Source: Candidatus Pelagibacter sp. (GTDB lineage Bacteria; Pseudomonadota; Alphaproteobacteria; Pelagibacterales; Pelagibacteraceae). From it: DNA of 64,000 nucleotides. Position numbers and translations under genes: made by a program. The stretch lies in the NCBI GenBank assembly GCA_028101445.1, contig JAOHKR010000002.1:1-64000 (forward strand), written 5' to 3'. The notes beneath the pieces were generated by a model. That model did no database searches. It had not been told where the DNA came from and saw only the letters and a program-made list of their open reading frames with translations. The first letter of the stretch is position 1. Each line of letters begins with the position of its first letter. Below, piece after piece: positions 48,717-57,566 of the stretch.

Positions 48717-49958
48717 ATGAATAAATTAGTAAAACTATTTATTACATCTATTTCAGCTATAACTTTAGCACTTGTTTCTTTCACTTCTTCTTTTGCAAAA
48801 GTAGAAGGTGATTACATCGTGTTAGGTTCTGCGATATCTCTTACAGGTAAATACTCTTCAAATGGAGTTCATACTCAAAACGGTTACAATATGGCTGTTG
48901 AGAGAATTAACAAAATGGGTGGAGTAAATGTTGGCGGTAAATCATATAAATTTGAAATTATTTATTATGATGATGAGTCAAATCCTAAAAGAGCTGCTCA
49001 GTTAGCTGAAAGACTAATTAAACAAGACGGCGTTCATTACATGCTTGGACCATACAGCTCAGGTTTAACGAAAGCCATTGCACCAGTAACCGAGAAATAT
49101 AAAATTCCTATGGTTGAAGCAAACGGTGCATCAAGATCTTTATTTACTAAAGGATATAAATATTTGTTCGCGGTATTATCGCCAGCAAACCAATATCTTG
49201 AAGTAGCTATCGATCTAGCAGTAGAAAAAAATGGTGGAAAACCAGTAAGAATTGCGCAAGCATTTGAACAAGATGCATTCTCACAAGACGTGAGGTTAGG
49301 TATCTTAGATGCAGCAAAAAGAACTGGATCTGAAATCATTATCGATGACAAACTGCCTAAAGAATTAAATGATATGGCAGCTACATTGGCTAAAGTTAAA
49401 GCAACTAAGCCAGATGTACTTGTTGTATCAGGTCACACAAAAGGTGCGTTAACTGCAATCAGACAAATATCTGAAATGAAAGTTGATGTTCCTATGTTAG
49501 CGATGACACACTGTGATGCTGCAAAACTTTCTAAACAACACGGAAAGAAATCTGAGTATGCACTATGTGCTTCTCAGTGGCACAAAAATTTATCTTATAA
49601 AGATAAATTCTTTGGTGGTGGTAAAAAGTATGACAAAGACTTTAAAAAAGAATTTGGTTATGCTCCACCATATCAAGCTGCAGAGTCATCAGCTGCTTTA
49701 TTAGTATTTAAAGATGCGTTTGAAAGAGCAAACTCTTTTGATAGAGATGCTGTAAGAGACGCACTTAAAGATACTGATATGCAAACTTTCTACGGAAACA
49801 TTAAATTTGGTCCTGGCGGTCAAAATACTGCTAAGCCAATGATCTTGTTTCAAGTAAGATGTAAAGGTGATGATTGTGAGAACAAAGTTGTTGCTCCTAC
49901 TAAATGGGCTTCAGATAAGTTCTTCTATCCAACGCCTAAGTGGTCAGAAAGAAGTTAA
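48717..49958 (+). CDS. livK: ABC transporter substrate-binding protein, LivK type
   Basis: Periplasmic receptor for amino acids, amides or related compounds. 413 residues: signal peptide (about 1-27, ending SFA), then GDYIVLGSAISLTGKYSSNGVHTQNGYNMAVE, the type I periplasmic-binding fold. The cysteines in THCDAAKL, YALCASQW and RCKGDDCE are unusual for the family. A terminator hairpin follows, so this gene can be expressed in excess over the membrane components. Confidence 0.88.
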   Translation: MNKLVKLFITSISAITLALVSFTSSFAKVEGDYIVLGSAISLTGKYSSNGVHTQNGYNMAVERINKMGGVNVGGKSYKFEIIYYDDESNPKRAAQLAERLIKQDGVHYMLGPYSSGLTKAIAPVTEKYKIPMVEANGASRSLFTKGYKYLFAVLSPANQYLEVAIDLAVEKNGGKPVRIAQAFEQDAFSQDVRLGILDAAKRTGSEIIIDDKLPKELNDMAATLAKVKATKPDVLVVSGHTKGALTAIRQISEMKVDVPMLAMTHCDAAKLSKQHGKKSEYALCASQWHKNLSYKDKFFGGGKKYDKDFKKEFGYAPPYQAAESSAALLVFKDAFERANSFDRDAVRDALKDTDMQTFYGNIKFGPGGQNTAKPMILFQVRCKGDDCENKVVAPTKWASDKFFYPTPKWSERS

Positions 49959-49978
49959 TAACTTAAAATAATTTGAAT

Positions 49979-50010
49979 AGCCCCTAGTTTCCTAGGGGCT
50001 TTTCTTTTAT
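49979..50010 (+). terminator. Intercistronic terminator between livK and livH
   Basis: AGCCCCTAG pairs with CTAGGGGCT around a TTTC loop, followed by TTTCTTTT. A strong intrinsic terminator; partial read-through would feed livHMGF at a lower level. Confidence 0.85.
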
Positions 50011-50025
50011 AAATTTTATAATTTT

Positions 50026-50919
50026 ATGGATTTATTAATATTTCAAGCACCAATCTTGATAGTTCAAGCTTCTTTGGACGGAATTTTAATTGGAATATTA
50101 TTTGCCTTGATTGCATATGGTATGGCTCTTCAATGGGGTGTAATGAATATCATTAATATTGCACAAGGTGATTTAGTTATACTTGGCGGATATATTGCTT
50201 ACACTATGTATCTTGCGGGAATTCATCCAGGCTGGGGAGTATTAGTATCTCCAATAATTATGTATTTTGTTGGCTACGGTCTATATAAACTTGTTATCAA
50301 TAAAGTCGTAGACCGAGATCTTTTTATTTCAATTTTAGCAACATTTGGTATCGCTATTGTAATGCAACAGTTGATGAATTTTATTTTTGGAGCTGATGTA
50401 GTTGTGGCACAGTCTGAGTATGGAACAACAATGTTATTTGATAATTCAGTAACTCTTCCAAATTCTAAAATTTTTGCAGCAGTAATAAGTGTTATCTATG
50501 CGATTGCATTAGTCATATATATGAAAAAATCTAAACTAGGACGAGCTATAAGAGCAACAGCACAAAATGCTAGAGCTGCTAAAATTTTGGGTGTAGATAC
50601 CGAAAAAGTTTATGCGGCAACTTTTGGCATTAACGCTGCTTTATGTGGAGTTGCTGGGGCTTTAATTGCAATCACCCTTACACTTCACCCTTATGTTGGG
50701 CTTCCTTATACAGTTAGATCGTTCATGATAGTTATTATTGCAGGTCTTGGTAATTTACCAGCGGTAGCAATTTCAGGAATGGGATTAGGGCTTTTTGAAG
50801 AATTTGCAGATTATATTTTAGGAACAGAATTTAGAATTGGAGCAGTATTTATGCTTCTAGTTTTCATATTAGTTTACAGAAGATTTAAACTTTCAAAGAA
50901 AAGGGAGTATTTAAAATAA
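50026..50919 (+). CDS. livH: Branched-chain-type ABC transporter permease LivH
   Basis: 297 residues, eight or so spans. LivH pattern: GILFALIAYGMALQWGVMNIINIAQGDLVILGGYIAY near the N-terminus and the ATP-binding-protein contact loop GRAIRATAQNARAAKILGVDTEKVYAATFG (about 180-208). Directly abuts livM. Confidence 0.92.
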   Translation: MDLLIFQAPILIVQASLDGILIGILFALIAYGMALQWGVMNIINIAQGDLVILGGYIAYTMYLAGIHPGWGVLVSPIIMYFVGYGLYKLVINKVVDRDLFISILATFGIAIVMQQLMNFIFGADVVVAQSEYGTTMLFDNSVTLPNSKIFAAVISVIYAIALVIYMKKSKLGRAIRATAQNARAAKILGVDTEKVYAATFGINAALCGVAGALIAITLTLHPYVGLPYTVRSFMIVIIAGLGNLPAVAISGMGLGLFEEFADYILGTEFRIGAVFMLLVFILVYRRFKLSKKREYLK

Positions 50920-51984
50920 ATGAATGCGGTAAAACAAAAAGATATCATCTTATATTCAGGCCTAATAATTTTAGGTTTAGCAGCACCTTTTTTATTCTCT
51001 GCTTTTAAAGTTCAGCTTACATATCTTTGCGTCTTAATCATTCTAGCGATGACTTGGAATTTACAAGGTGGTGAAATGGGTTACAATTCTTTTGGAAATA
51101 TTCTTTTCTATGGTCTTGGAATGTATCTTACTGCTTCAGTTCAAGTGGGTATGTTTTTTCCGTTAGCAGAGTGGACAGAGAGCGGTGGAGAAAAAACATT
51201 TGTACACACTACAGCACAGTATTTTCAAGGAATAGGTGTTGGTTTATTAGTTGCAGCTATTGTTCCTACTCTTGTTGCTGGAGCAATTGGCTATGCTATT
51301 TTAGGTTTAAGAGGTCATTACTTTGCGATTTGTACTTTAGGTTTAGGAATTGCGGCAGGTGAAATTGCTGGAGGAATAGAAATCATTGGGGCAGGTCAAG
51401 GCTTTACCACTCCACCTTTTCCAGCAGAAATAGTTGATCCTGAAGCAAGAGGAAAATTTTTCTATTTCTTAAGTTTTTTTGTATTAGTTTTAGCATTTAT
51501 TTTTATTAAATATATTTACGACTCTCGATTTAGATTAATTTTAAATGCCATTAGAGATAATGAAGATAAAGCAGAGGCAATGGGTATTCAGACAATGAAA
51601 TATAAAATTGTTGGTTGGATGTGTTCTGCATTTTTCTGTGGTTTAGCTGGTGGAATTATGGGTGGACTAATTGGATATATAGACTCAACTGATGTTGCCT
51701 TTGATGGAAGAGAGATGGGAGTATTCATGGTTCTTATGGCAATACTTGGTGGTAAAGGAACTTTGTGGGGACCAGTTATCGGAGCAACTTTATTCCACTT
51801 CTTCAAAGAAGGTCTTTGGACTTTTATATTGGGTTGGCAATATGTTGCGCTAGGAGTTTTAATTGTTGTGATCGTAGTTTATTTCCCAGAAGGACTAATG
51901 GGTTGGTTGAGAGAAAAATACCCTGATAGATTTGGTGAAGTAATTGATGAAAAAGATCGTAAAGCACAGGTGGAAATAAAATGA
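50920..51984 (+). CDS. livM: Branched-chain-type ABC transporter permease LivM
   Basis: 354 residues, about nine spans. LivM pattern: LAMTWNLQGGEMGYNSFGNILFYGLGMYLTA and the coupling loop GLRGHYFAICTLGLGIAAGE, RFRLILNAIRDNEDKAEAMGIQ. Overlaps livG by four bases (ATGA). Confidence 0.92.
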   Translation: MNAVKQKDIILYSGLIILGLAAPFLFSAFKVQLTYLCVLIILAMTWNLQGGEMGYNSFGNILFYGLGMYLTASVQVGMFFPLAEWTESGGEKTFVHTTAQYFQGIGVGLLVAAIVPTLVAGAIGYAILGLRGHYFAICTLGLGIAAGEIAGGIEIIGAGQGFTTPPFPAEIVDPEARGKFFYFLSFFVLVLAFIFIKYIYDSRFRLILNAIRDNEDKAEAMGIQTMKYKIVGWMCSAFFCGLAGGIMGGLIGYIDSTDVAFDGREMGVFMVLMAILGGKGTLWGPVIGATLFHFFKEGLWTFILGWQYVALGVLIVVIVVYFPEGLMGWLREKYPDRFGEVIDEKDRKAQVEIK

Positions 51985-52715
51985 GTATTTTAGAAGTTAA
52001 AAGTGTAAGTAAATCTTTTGGTGGCGTTCAGGCTAACGTAGATATTTCTGTTGCGGTAGAACAAGGATCAATTGTTGGTCTAATTGGACCTAATGGTTCA
52101 GGTAAAACTACTTTATTTAATTCTATTGTAGGAACTCATCCAATAGATAAAGGATCTATAGTTTTTGATAACACAGAGGTATCAGAAATGCCTGTTCCAG
52201 CAGTAGCTAAACTTGGATTACTAAGAACTTTCCAACAAACAAGAATTTATTCAAAGCTTAACTGTGTAGAGAATATGCTGATAAGTCATAAAGCTAGTGA
52301 CTCAGGATTTATTTTCGCAAGAGTACCTGCTGAACTTACAGAGAAAGCAGAAACTCTTTTAAACTTCGTAGGTCTTTACCAAAAAAGAAATTTGAGAGCA
52401 GGAGATCTATCATTCGGACAACAAAAATTACTAGAATTAGCAATGGCTCTGATGAATGAGCCTAAAATGCTTTTATTAGATGAGCCCACGGCTGGAATTA
52501 ACCCGACTTTAATTAACGGGATAATAGATAGATTGATCACAATTAACAAAGATTATGGAATAACTTTATTAGTTATAGAACACAATATGAAAGTGATTAT
52601 GAGTTTAGCGCAAAAAATATTCTGTTTGGCGCACGGTAAAATGCTAGCAGAAGGATCACCTGATCAAATTAAAAATGATAAGCGAGTAGTTGATGCTTAT
52701 TTAGGAGCTCAATAA
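51981..52715 (+). CDS. livG: ABC transporter ATP-binding protein LivG
   Basis: 244 residues. Walker A GPNGSGKTTLFN (about 36-47), the signature DLSFGQQKLLELAMAL (its LSGGQ is LSFGQ, as in LivG), Walker B MLLLDEPTAGINP and the switch IEHNMKVIMSLA. Overlaps livF by one base. Confidence 0.93.
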   Translation: MSILEVKSVSKSFGGVQANVDISVAVEQGSIVGLIGPNGSGKTTLFNSIVGTHPIDKGSIVFDNTEVSEMPVPAVAKLGLLRTFQQTRIYSKLNCVENMLISHKASDSGFIFARVPAELTEKAETLLNFVGLYQKRNLRAGDLSFGQQKLLELAMALMNEPKMLLLDEPTAGINPTLINGIIDRLITINKDYGITLLVIEHNMKVIMSLAQKIFCLAHGKMLAEGSPDQIKNDKRVVDAYLGAQ

Positions 52716-53500
52716 TGGCAAATCAATATGATGTTTTAGGTAAAGCACCTGGTTTAGAAGACCTTAATAAGCTATCACCTAATGATGTTCATCTAACTAT
52801 CAGGGGTTTAAGCGCTGGCTATGGAAAAATGGAAATTCTTCACAACTTTGATTTGACCGTAAGTAAAGCTCAGTCATTATGTTTAATAGGACCGAACGGA
52901 GCAGGGAAATCTACAATACTTCATTCTATTTATGGCTTTACAAATATTTTTGATGGTAAAATTGAATTAGAAGGAAATGAAATTACAAAATTAACTCCTG
53001 CAGAAAAACTAAGTAAAGTTGGTATTGCTTACATCTTGCAAGACAATTCAGTATTTCCTGATATGACAGTTGAAGAAAATCTTTTAATGGGTGGTTATAT
53101 AAAAGATAAACAGGACGAAGCTTATGAGGAAGCTGAAAGAATATTTCAAAAATATGAAAGATTAAGAAATAGAAGAAACCAACCTGCCAAAGTTTTATCG
53201 GGTGGTGAGAGAAGATTATTGGAGATTTCGAGAGCACTAGTTATGAAACCTTCAGTTCTATTAGTAGATGAACCTTCAATTGGTTTAGAACCTAAATACA
53301 TTAATATGGTATTTGAAATTTTAGAAGATCTTCAAAAAACAGAAAAGAAAACAATTATTTTAGTAGAACAAAATGCAAAAAAAGGATTAGAGTTTGCAGA
53401 TATTGGATACGTTTTAGTTTCAGGTGAAACTGCTATTGCAGGTAAAGGTGATGAGTTGTTAAATAATCCGGACGTAGGAAGATTATTCCTTGGTGGATGA
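52715..53500 (+). CDS. livF: ABC transporter ATP-binding protein LivF
   Basis: 261 residues with a ~25-residue N-terminal extension compared with usual LivF. Walker A GPNGAGKSTILH, signature VLSGGERRLLEISRAL, Walker B VLLVDEPSIGLEPKY, switch VEQNAKKGLEFAD. Overlaps the azlC-like gene by four bases (ATGA), placing azlCD in the same operon. Confidence 0.93.
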   Translation: MANQYDVLGKAPGLEDLNKLSPNDVHLTIRGLSAGYGKMEILHNFDLTVSKAQSLCLIGPNGAGKSTILHSIYGFTNIFDGKIELEGNEITKLTPAEKLSKVGIAYILQDNSVFPDMTVEENLLMGGYIKDKQDEAYEEAERIFQKYERLRNRRNQPAKVLSGGERRLLEISRALVMKPSVLLVDEPSIGLEPKYINMVFEILEDLQKTEKKTIILVEQNAKKGLEFADIGYVLVSGETAIAGKGDELLNNPDVGRLFLGG

Positions 53501-54201
53501 TAAATTCGAAAGTATTTCTAAAAGGTTTAAAATCATTACAAGGTTCTAAAAGTCCAGCCATTCCTTTAGCGGCATGCTTTGTAGCATTAGGCGCATTACT
53601 TAAAGATGCTGGTTTTAATTTACAGCAAAGTGCTGCCTCAAGTTTATTTACCTATGCTTTGCCGGGCCAACTAGTAATGGCAGAGTCTCTACTAGTTGGA
53701 GCTTCATTAGTAAATATATTTATAGCTGTGTGGTTAGTTAATTTTAGACTTTACCCAATGACTGTTTCTTTGTTTCCTTTACTAGAGCATAAATCTCAAC
53801 CGAAATGGAAATATTATTTATCATGTCATTTCTTAGCAGTAACATCTTGGCTAATTGCTAAAGATGGTTACAAAAAAATTGATAAAAAACACCGAATAGA
53901 TTTTTGGATCGGTATAGGCATAGGTACTTGGACAACTGCAATTTTAATGACAATGGTCGGATATCTTTCAGCAGATTACTTAAACAAAGATATGCTAATC
54001 GGTTTAGCAATTGTTAACCCAGTTTACTTCTTTTGCATGATGATAGGTGCTATGAAAAATTTAAGCATATCGGTAGCTGTTGTTTTAGGGACAATACTAG
54101 GACCTTTAATTTATTTAGTTTCAACAGAGTGGGCTTTATTGTTTGCAGGTTTAATTGCAGGAACTATAGCTTTTTTATTTGGAGGTCAAAATGGAAAGTA
54201 G
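53497..54201 (+). CDS. azlC: AzlC-family amino acid permease component
   Basis: 234 residues, about six spans. AzlC pattern: IPLAACFVALGALLKDAGFNLQQSAASSLFTYALPGQLVMAESLL and LVNFRLYPMTVSLFPLL. With AzlD it exports branched-chain amino acids in Bacillus and Escherichia. Coupling to a liv-type importer suggests balanced flux of the same solutes. Confidence 0.9.
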   Translation: MINSKVFLKGLKSLQGSKSPAIPLAACFVALGALLKDAGFNLQQSAASSLFTYALPGQLVMAESLLVGASLVNIFIAVWLVNFRLYPMTVSLFPLLEHKSQPKWKYYLSCHFLAVTSWLIAKDGYKKIDKKHRIDFWIGIGIGTWTTAILMTMVGYLSADYLNKDMLIGLAIVNPVYFFCMMIGAMKNLSISVAVVLGTILGPLIYLVSTEWALLFAGLIAGTIAFLFGGQNGK

Positions 54202-54511
54202 TCAAATAATAATTCTAGCAATTATTGTAACTTCTTTAGCAACATTCATCTCCCGTTTTATGGGAGCTCTAACTTCAGAAAAAGTTAGTGTTAAATCTAA
54301 AATATTTCAGTGGTTTAACTGCGTGGCTTATTCAACTTTAGCAGCGTTATTAGGTAGAATGATAATATTTCCCGCAGGAGTTTTAGCAGAATCAGATCTT
54401 ATCATCAGATTATTTGTAGTTTTTATATGTGTTGTAATTTTTATTTTATCTAAGAAAAATTTAGTAATTCCAACAATTTTTTCAGCAATTATGCTAAGTA
54501 TTTTAAGCTAA
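54191..54511 (+). CDS. azlD: AzlD-family small membrane protein
   Basis: 106 residues from the ATG at 54191, which has GGAGG six bases upstream; an in-frame TTG at 54179 overlaps that site and is rejected. Four spans; the start MESSQIIILAIIVTSLATFISRFMG and the following FNCVAYSTLAALLGR match AzlD. Overlaps azlC by 11 bases. Confidence 0.88.
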   Translation: MESSQIIILAIIVTSLATFISRFMGALTSEKVSVKSKIFQWFNCVAYSTLAALLGRMIIFPAGVLAESDLIIRLFVVFICVVIFILSKKNLVIPTIFSAIMLSILS

Positions 54512-54520
54512 TTTTCAATA

Positions 54521-54549
54521 TTGACAATTTTAGGATTTTTTTTTATATA
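54521..54549 (+). promoter_or_regulatory. Near-consensus promoter of the secreted-protein trio
   Basis: TTGACA (54521-54526), exactly 17 bases, TATATA (54544-54549); the best sigma-70 match I found in the window. The start point would be about seven bases before the ATG at 54563. It implies strong expression of the following genes. Confidence 0.7.
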
Positions 54550-54562
54550 AAAAAAACTCAAA

Positions 54563-55456
54563 ATGAACAAAATTTTAATCATAACAATTATTGCGATATT
54601 CCTAGGTGTAAATGCACACGCTGATATTAAAGGTGTTTCTCTTAACAAAATTTCAGAAAAAGTATCATCAACAGTTTCCAATTTAATTCCTGGAGAAGGT
54701 TTAACAGAAGTAGATGTTAAATTACGAGACGATAATAACGGAAATGGAAATTACGAATTTAAAATACTTGGCGTAAGAGACATTTTACCAAGTGATAATT
54801 CAAATTTATTTACTCAATTTAGTTTACATACTCAAGAAATAAACTCTGACAAAAGAATTATTGGAAATCTAGGATTAGGTTATAGATTTTTGAATTCAGA
54901 TCAGTCAATGATGTTTGGAGCGAATACATTTTACGATCAAGATTTAGAAGAAAATCATAAAAGAGTTGGTTTAGGTTTTGAAGCCAAAGCAGCAATGCTA
55001 GATTTTAATTATAATCTTTATCAAAAAGCTACAAATCAATTAGTGATATCAGGAACTAATGAACAAGTTTTAAGCGGGCAAGAATACAATATAACTTCAC
55101 AAATTCCTTATATGCCTTGGTCAACATTCAATTTTCAAGGATACAGAATGGAAAATGAAAAAACAACACAGGATGTTAAAGGAAATATTTATTCTCTAGA
55201 GATGGCATTAAATCCTTCTTTACAATTTGATATTTTAAAAGATGTATCAAGTGTTGATGGTCAGGAAGATGAATGGGAATATATGCTTACATTTACACAT
55301 CCCCCTAGAGAAAATAAATCTACTTTAGCTGATGGATTAACATCGAATGAAGCTTTTGTAAAAAAAGATATGCAAGCTTCTTTAAAAGATAAAGTGCGTA
55401 GAAATAATAATCTAGCAGTAGAAATTCAAGGAGCAATTACTTTTACAGCCAAATAA
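54563..55456 (+). CDS. Inverse-autotransporter-type outer-membrane beta-barrel without passenger
   Basis: 297 residues: signal peptide (about 1-20, ending AHA), then a region matching the beta-domain of intimin/invasin-type inverse autotransporters: RIIGNLGLGYRFLN, FGANTFYDQDLEENHKRVGLGFEAKAAMLDFNYNLYQ. In true intimins a long Ig-like passenger follows the barrel. Here the protein ends within about 100 residues of these motifs, so there is no passenger. The last residues, AVEIQGAITFTAK, end in an alternating beta-strand without a terminal Phe. Two bases separate it from the next gene. Confidence 0.75.
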   Translation: MNKILIITIIAIFLGVNAHADIKGVSLNKISEKVSSTVSNLIPGEGLTEVDVKLRDDNNGNGNYEFKILGVRDILPSDNSNLFTQFSLHTQEINSDKRIIGNLGLGYRFLNSDQSMMFGANTFYDQDLEENHKRVGLGFEAKAAMLDFNYNLYQKATNQLVISGTNEQVLSGQEYNITSQIPYMPWSTFNFQGYRMENEKTTQDVKGNIYSLEMALNPSLQFDILKDVSSVDGQEDEWEYMLTFTHPPRENKSTLADGLTSNEAFVKKDMQASLKDKVRRNNNLAVEIQGAITFTAK

Positions 55457-55458
55457 AT

Positions 55459-56160
55459 ATGAAAAACTTTTTTAAAACTTTAATTATTGCTCTAGCTTTA
55501 ACTATAATTTCTTTTAATGTGTTTGCTGAAAGTGCAACTGGCAGACCTACTTCGTACAAAGTAACTGCGTATAAACTTGAATACTGTGCTGGAGCAAGTA
55601 CGCTTGCATCATGTGTAGATGCTACAACTGTTGGCTCAAGTACAGCAGGTGTTGAAATGGATTTAGTAGATTCATCTAGCGCTGTAAGTTTTGGAACCGC
55701 TGGCTTGTTAGAACCAGGTAAAACCTATAAATTTGCTCAAATTACAATAGACAGAGAATTTAAAATGACAGGAACTGTAACAACAAGTGCAGCAACATGT
55801 AATACAGGCGGCACTGACGGCAGCGAAGATGCTGGCGGAGATACAAGTGCTGGTGCTATTTCTGAACAGGTAGTAGCACCCCAAGATGGAACTGGTAATG
55901 GAGATGGATTAAATACTGTATCAGCTGTAGGTGGAACAGGAACAGCTGGAACTTTTACAGATGATGATGGATTTCTACAAGTTAGATGGGAACTTAGTTC
56001 ACCTTTTACAGTTAGTGCAGGAAAAATACCTTCAATGTCTATTGCGTTTGATATTTCAGCTGCATTAGTATTTAATGATGGTGGTGCTGGTGATGGAGCA
56101 TGTGATGGCAACGATTTTTATCCAGGCGCACCGACAATTTCTAATACTTTTAACTATTAA
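55459..56160 (+). CDS. Secreted acidic Gly/Ser/Thr-rich protein, unknown
   Basis: 233 residues: signal peptide (about 1-23, ending VFA), then an acidic, beta-rich protein with four cysteines (EYCAG, ASCVD, ATCNT, GACDG) that could form two disulfides, and a Gly/Asp/Thr-rich middle (about 115-170). GC content and codon use look higher than in neighbours in the Gly/Ala stretches. No family recognised. It starts two bases after the barrel gene, so the two are co-expressed; it may be a surface partner of the barrel. Confidence 0.7.
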   Translation: MKNFFKTLIIALALTIISFNVFAESATGRPTSYKVTAYKLEYCAGASTLASCVDATTVGSSTAGVEMDLVDSSSAVSFGTAGLLEPGKTYKFAQITIDREFKMTGTVTTSAATCNTGGTDGSEDAGGDTSAGAISEQVVAPQDGTGNGDGLNTVSAVGGTGTAGTFTDDDGFLQVRWELSSPFTVSAGKIPSMSIAFDISAALVFNDGGAGDGACDGNDFYPGAPTISNTFNY

Positions 56161-56191
56161 ATTTTAATCTCAAATTGAAAGGACTATTTAA

Positions 56192-57298
56192 ATGAAAAAA
56201 ACTTTAATAATCATTATAGCTATATTTTTTACTACCTCAGTTTACGCAAGCCATGGCAATTGGACTTGTACAAAAAAAAAATCTGTATTGCATGATGTAA
56301 ATAAAGAACTTGGCGGTAATGGAGAAATTGTACGTTTAAACTCTTTTACTACGATGGGAATGTTTAACGTCTTAAACAAAGCATACGAAAAAAACCCAGT
56401 ACAAATAACTGGTTTACTAAAACTACCTAAAGGTCAAAATAAAGTTCCGATAATTGTTTGGACACATGGAAGCGGTGGAGCTGGTGGATACGTTAACCCA
56501 TATGTAAAAGAAGCAAAAAATAAATTATTAGAGAATGGAATAGGTGTCATGTTCTTAGATAGTTTTTGTAACAGAGGAACTAAAGATACATGGAGAGATC
56601 AGTCAAAAGCTACTATGGTTTCTCAAGCAATTGACACCATGAGTGCTTATAAATTTCTTAAGTCCCACCCAAGATCAAATGGAAAACTTGGAACAACTGG
56701 ACACTCTAGAGGAGGAACAAATTCTCTACTAGTAGCTGAAGCTAAATTTACCTCGGTTTTTTTAAACGGAAGTAAAAAAGGTTTTGATGCAGTTTTACCT
56801 GAAGCAGCAGAATGCAGAATGGCGGGGTTATTTCTTAATCCAGAACTTACAACAAACACTAAGATGCTTTATGTACATGGTGAAATTGATAATTTAACCT
56901 TAGCAAAACCCTGCGCTGATTATGTTAAAAAAATTAAGTCCAATCCAGGACAAATAATAATTGATATTAAACAAGGTTGGGGGCATGACTGGCATTCACC
57001 ATATAAACCAAAAAAAGTTCCAGCAATGGTAATGCCTACTTGTCCAGCAAATTATGTAGATGACAAAGGCTTAGTAACTGGTGAATTAGCTGATTTAGGT
57101 TTAAACAAATACAAATTATTTTCGAGCTGGGAAGAATATGCAGAAGCTGCAGCTATTGAGCCAAAAAAAACATTTAAAAAAGTATTTAAAATTCTTAAAG
57201 GCGAAAAATGTATAAAAAGAGGCGCTCATGTTGGTGGAAATCACGGTGATGAATACATGCCTCAGTTCATAAACTTCTTTAAAGAAAATTTATTATAG
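56192..57298 (+). CDS. Secreted alpha/beta hydrolase (dienelactone-hydrolase-like)
   Basis: 368 residues: signal peptide (about 1-19, ending VYA), oxyanion-region VWTHGSGGAGGYVNP, nucleophile Ser172 in TTGHSRGGTNSLL, acid in YVHGEIDNLT and a His in GWGHDWHSP. A periplasmic or exported esterase/hydrolase. Seven or so cysteines suggest disulfides. AAAGGA lies upstream of the ATG. Third gene of the secreted trio. Confidence 0.82.
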   Translation: MKKTLIIIIAIFFTTSVYASHGNWTCTKKKSVLHDVNKELGGNGEIVRLNSFTTMGMFNVLNKAYEKNPVQITGLLKLPKGQNKVPIIVWTHGSGGAGGYVNPYVKEAKNKLLENGIGVMFLDSFCNRGTKDTWRDQSKATMVSQAIDTMSAYKFLKSHPRSNGKLGTTGHSRGGTNSLLVAEAKFTSVFLNGSKKGFDAVLPEAAECRMAGLFLNPELTTNTKMLYVHGEIDNLTLAKPCADYVKKIKSNPGQIIIDIKQGWGHDWHSPYKPKKVPAMVMPTCPANYVDDKGLVTGELADLGLNKYKLFSSWEEYAEAAAIEPKKTFKKVFKILKGEKCIKRGAHVGGNHGDEYMPQFINFFKENLL

Positions 57299-57300
57299 CA

Positions 57301-57420
57301 GTGAGCAAACTTAAAGCCGATGTAATTAGATATTCAAAGAAACTTAATATAACTAATTTATCAGCTTTAAGATCAGGAAATATTTCAGCGATTTTTTTAA
57401 GTTTATTGACAAATCTATAA
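57301..57420 (+). pseudogene. N-terminal remnant of a class II aldolase/adducin-family gene
   Basis: A 39-codon frame from GTG at 57301 ends in TAA. Residues 3-30 (KADVIRYSKKLNITNLS and LRSGNISA) match the start of class II aldolases such as fuculose-phosphate aldolase, including the SGNIS loop that normally continues as SGNISxR. After that the frame runs into unrelated residues and stops, and no continuation is visible in other frames. I read it as a decayed gene whose body has been deleted. Confidence 0.6.
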
Positions 57421-57429
57421 CAAAAAAAG

Positions 57430-57454
57430 ACTAAGAAAATACGATCATCTTAGT
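57430..57454. repeat. Short inverted repeat before the NCS1 gene
   Basis: ACTAAGA and TCTTAGT, separated by 11 bases, lie between the aldolase remnant and the permease. It may be the terminator of the upstream unit or an operator; there is no T run. The rest of 57421-57566 shows a TATAAT at about 57497 and the AGGAGG ribosome site of the permease. Confidence 0.35.
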
Positions 57455-57566
57455 TCAAATTTTTATCTAATTGCAACGGTTTAAGCGTTTTCGAGTATAT
57501 AATTTTTTTATTTACTTTCTTAATCATTTAAAAAAGCATAGGTTTCTGTCAACACAAGGAGGGACT

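Noticed and set aside
55737..56111. Pro/Ser-rich minus-strand frame of 124 codons
   Set aside because: It is the antisense of the Gly/Thr/Ala-rich secreted protein; its odd composition follows from that, and it lacks a ribosome site.
57471..57566. In-frame N-terminal extension of the NCS1 permease
   Set aside because: The first 32 residues of the longer frame lack a ribosome site and family similarity, whereas ATG 57567 has a strong AGGAGG and begins the conserved protein.
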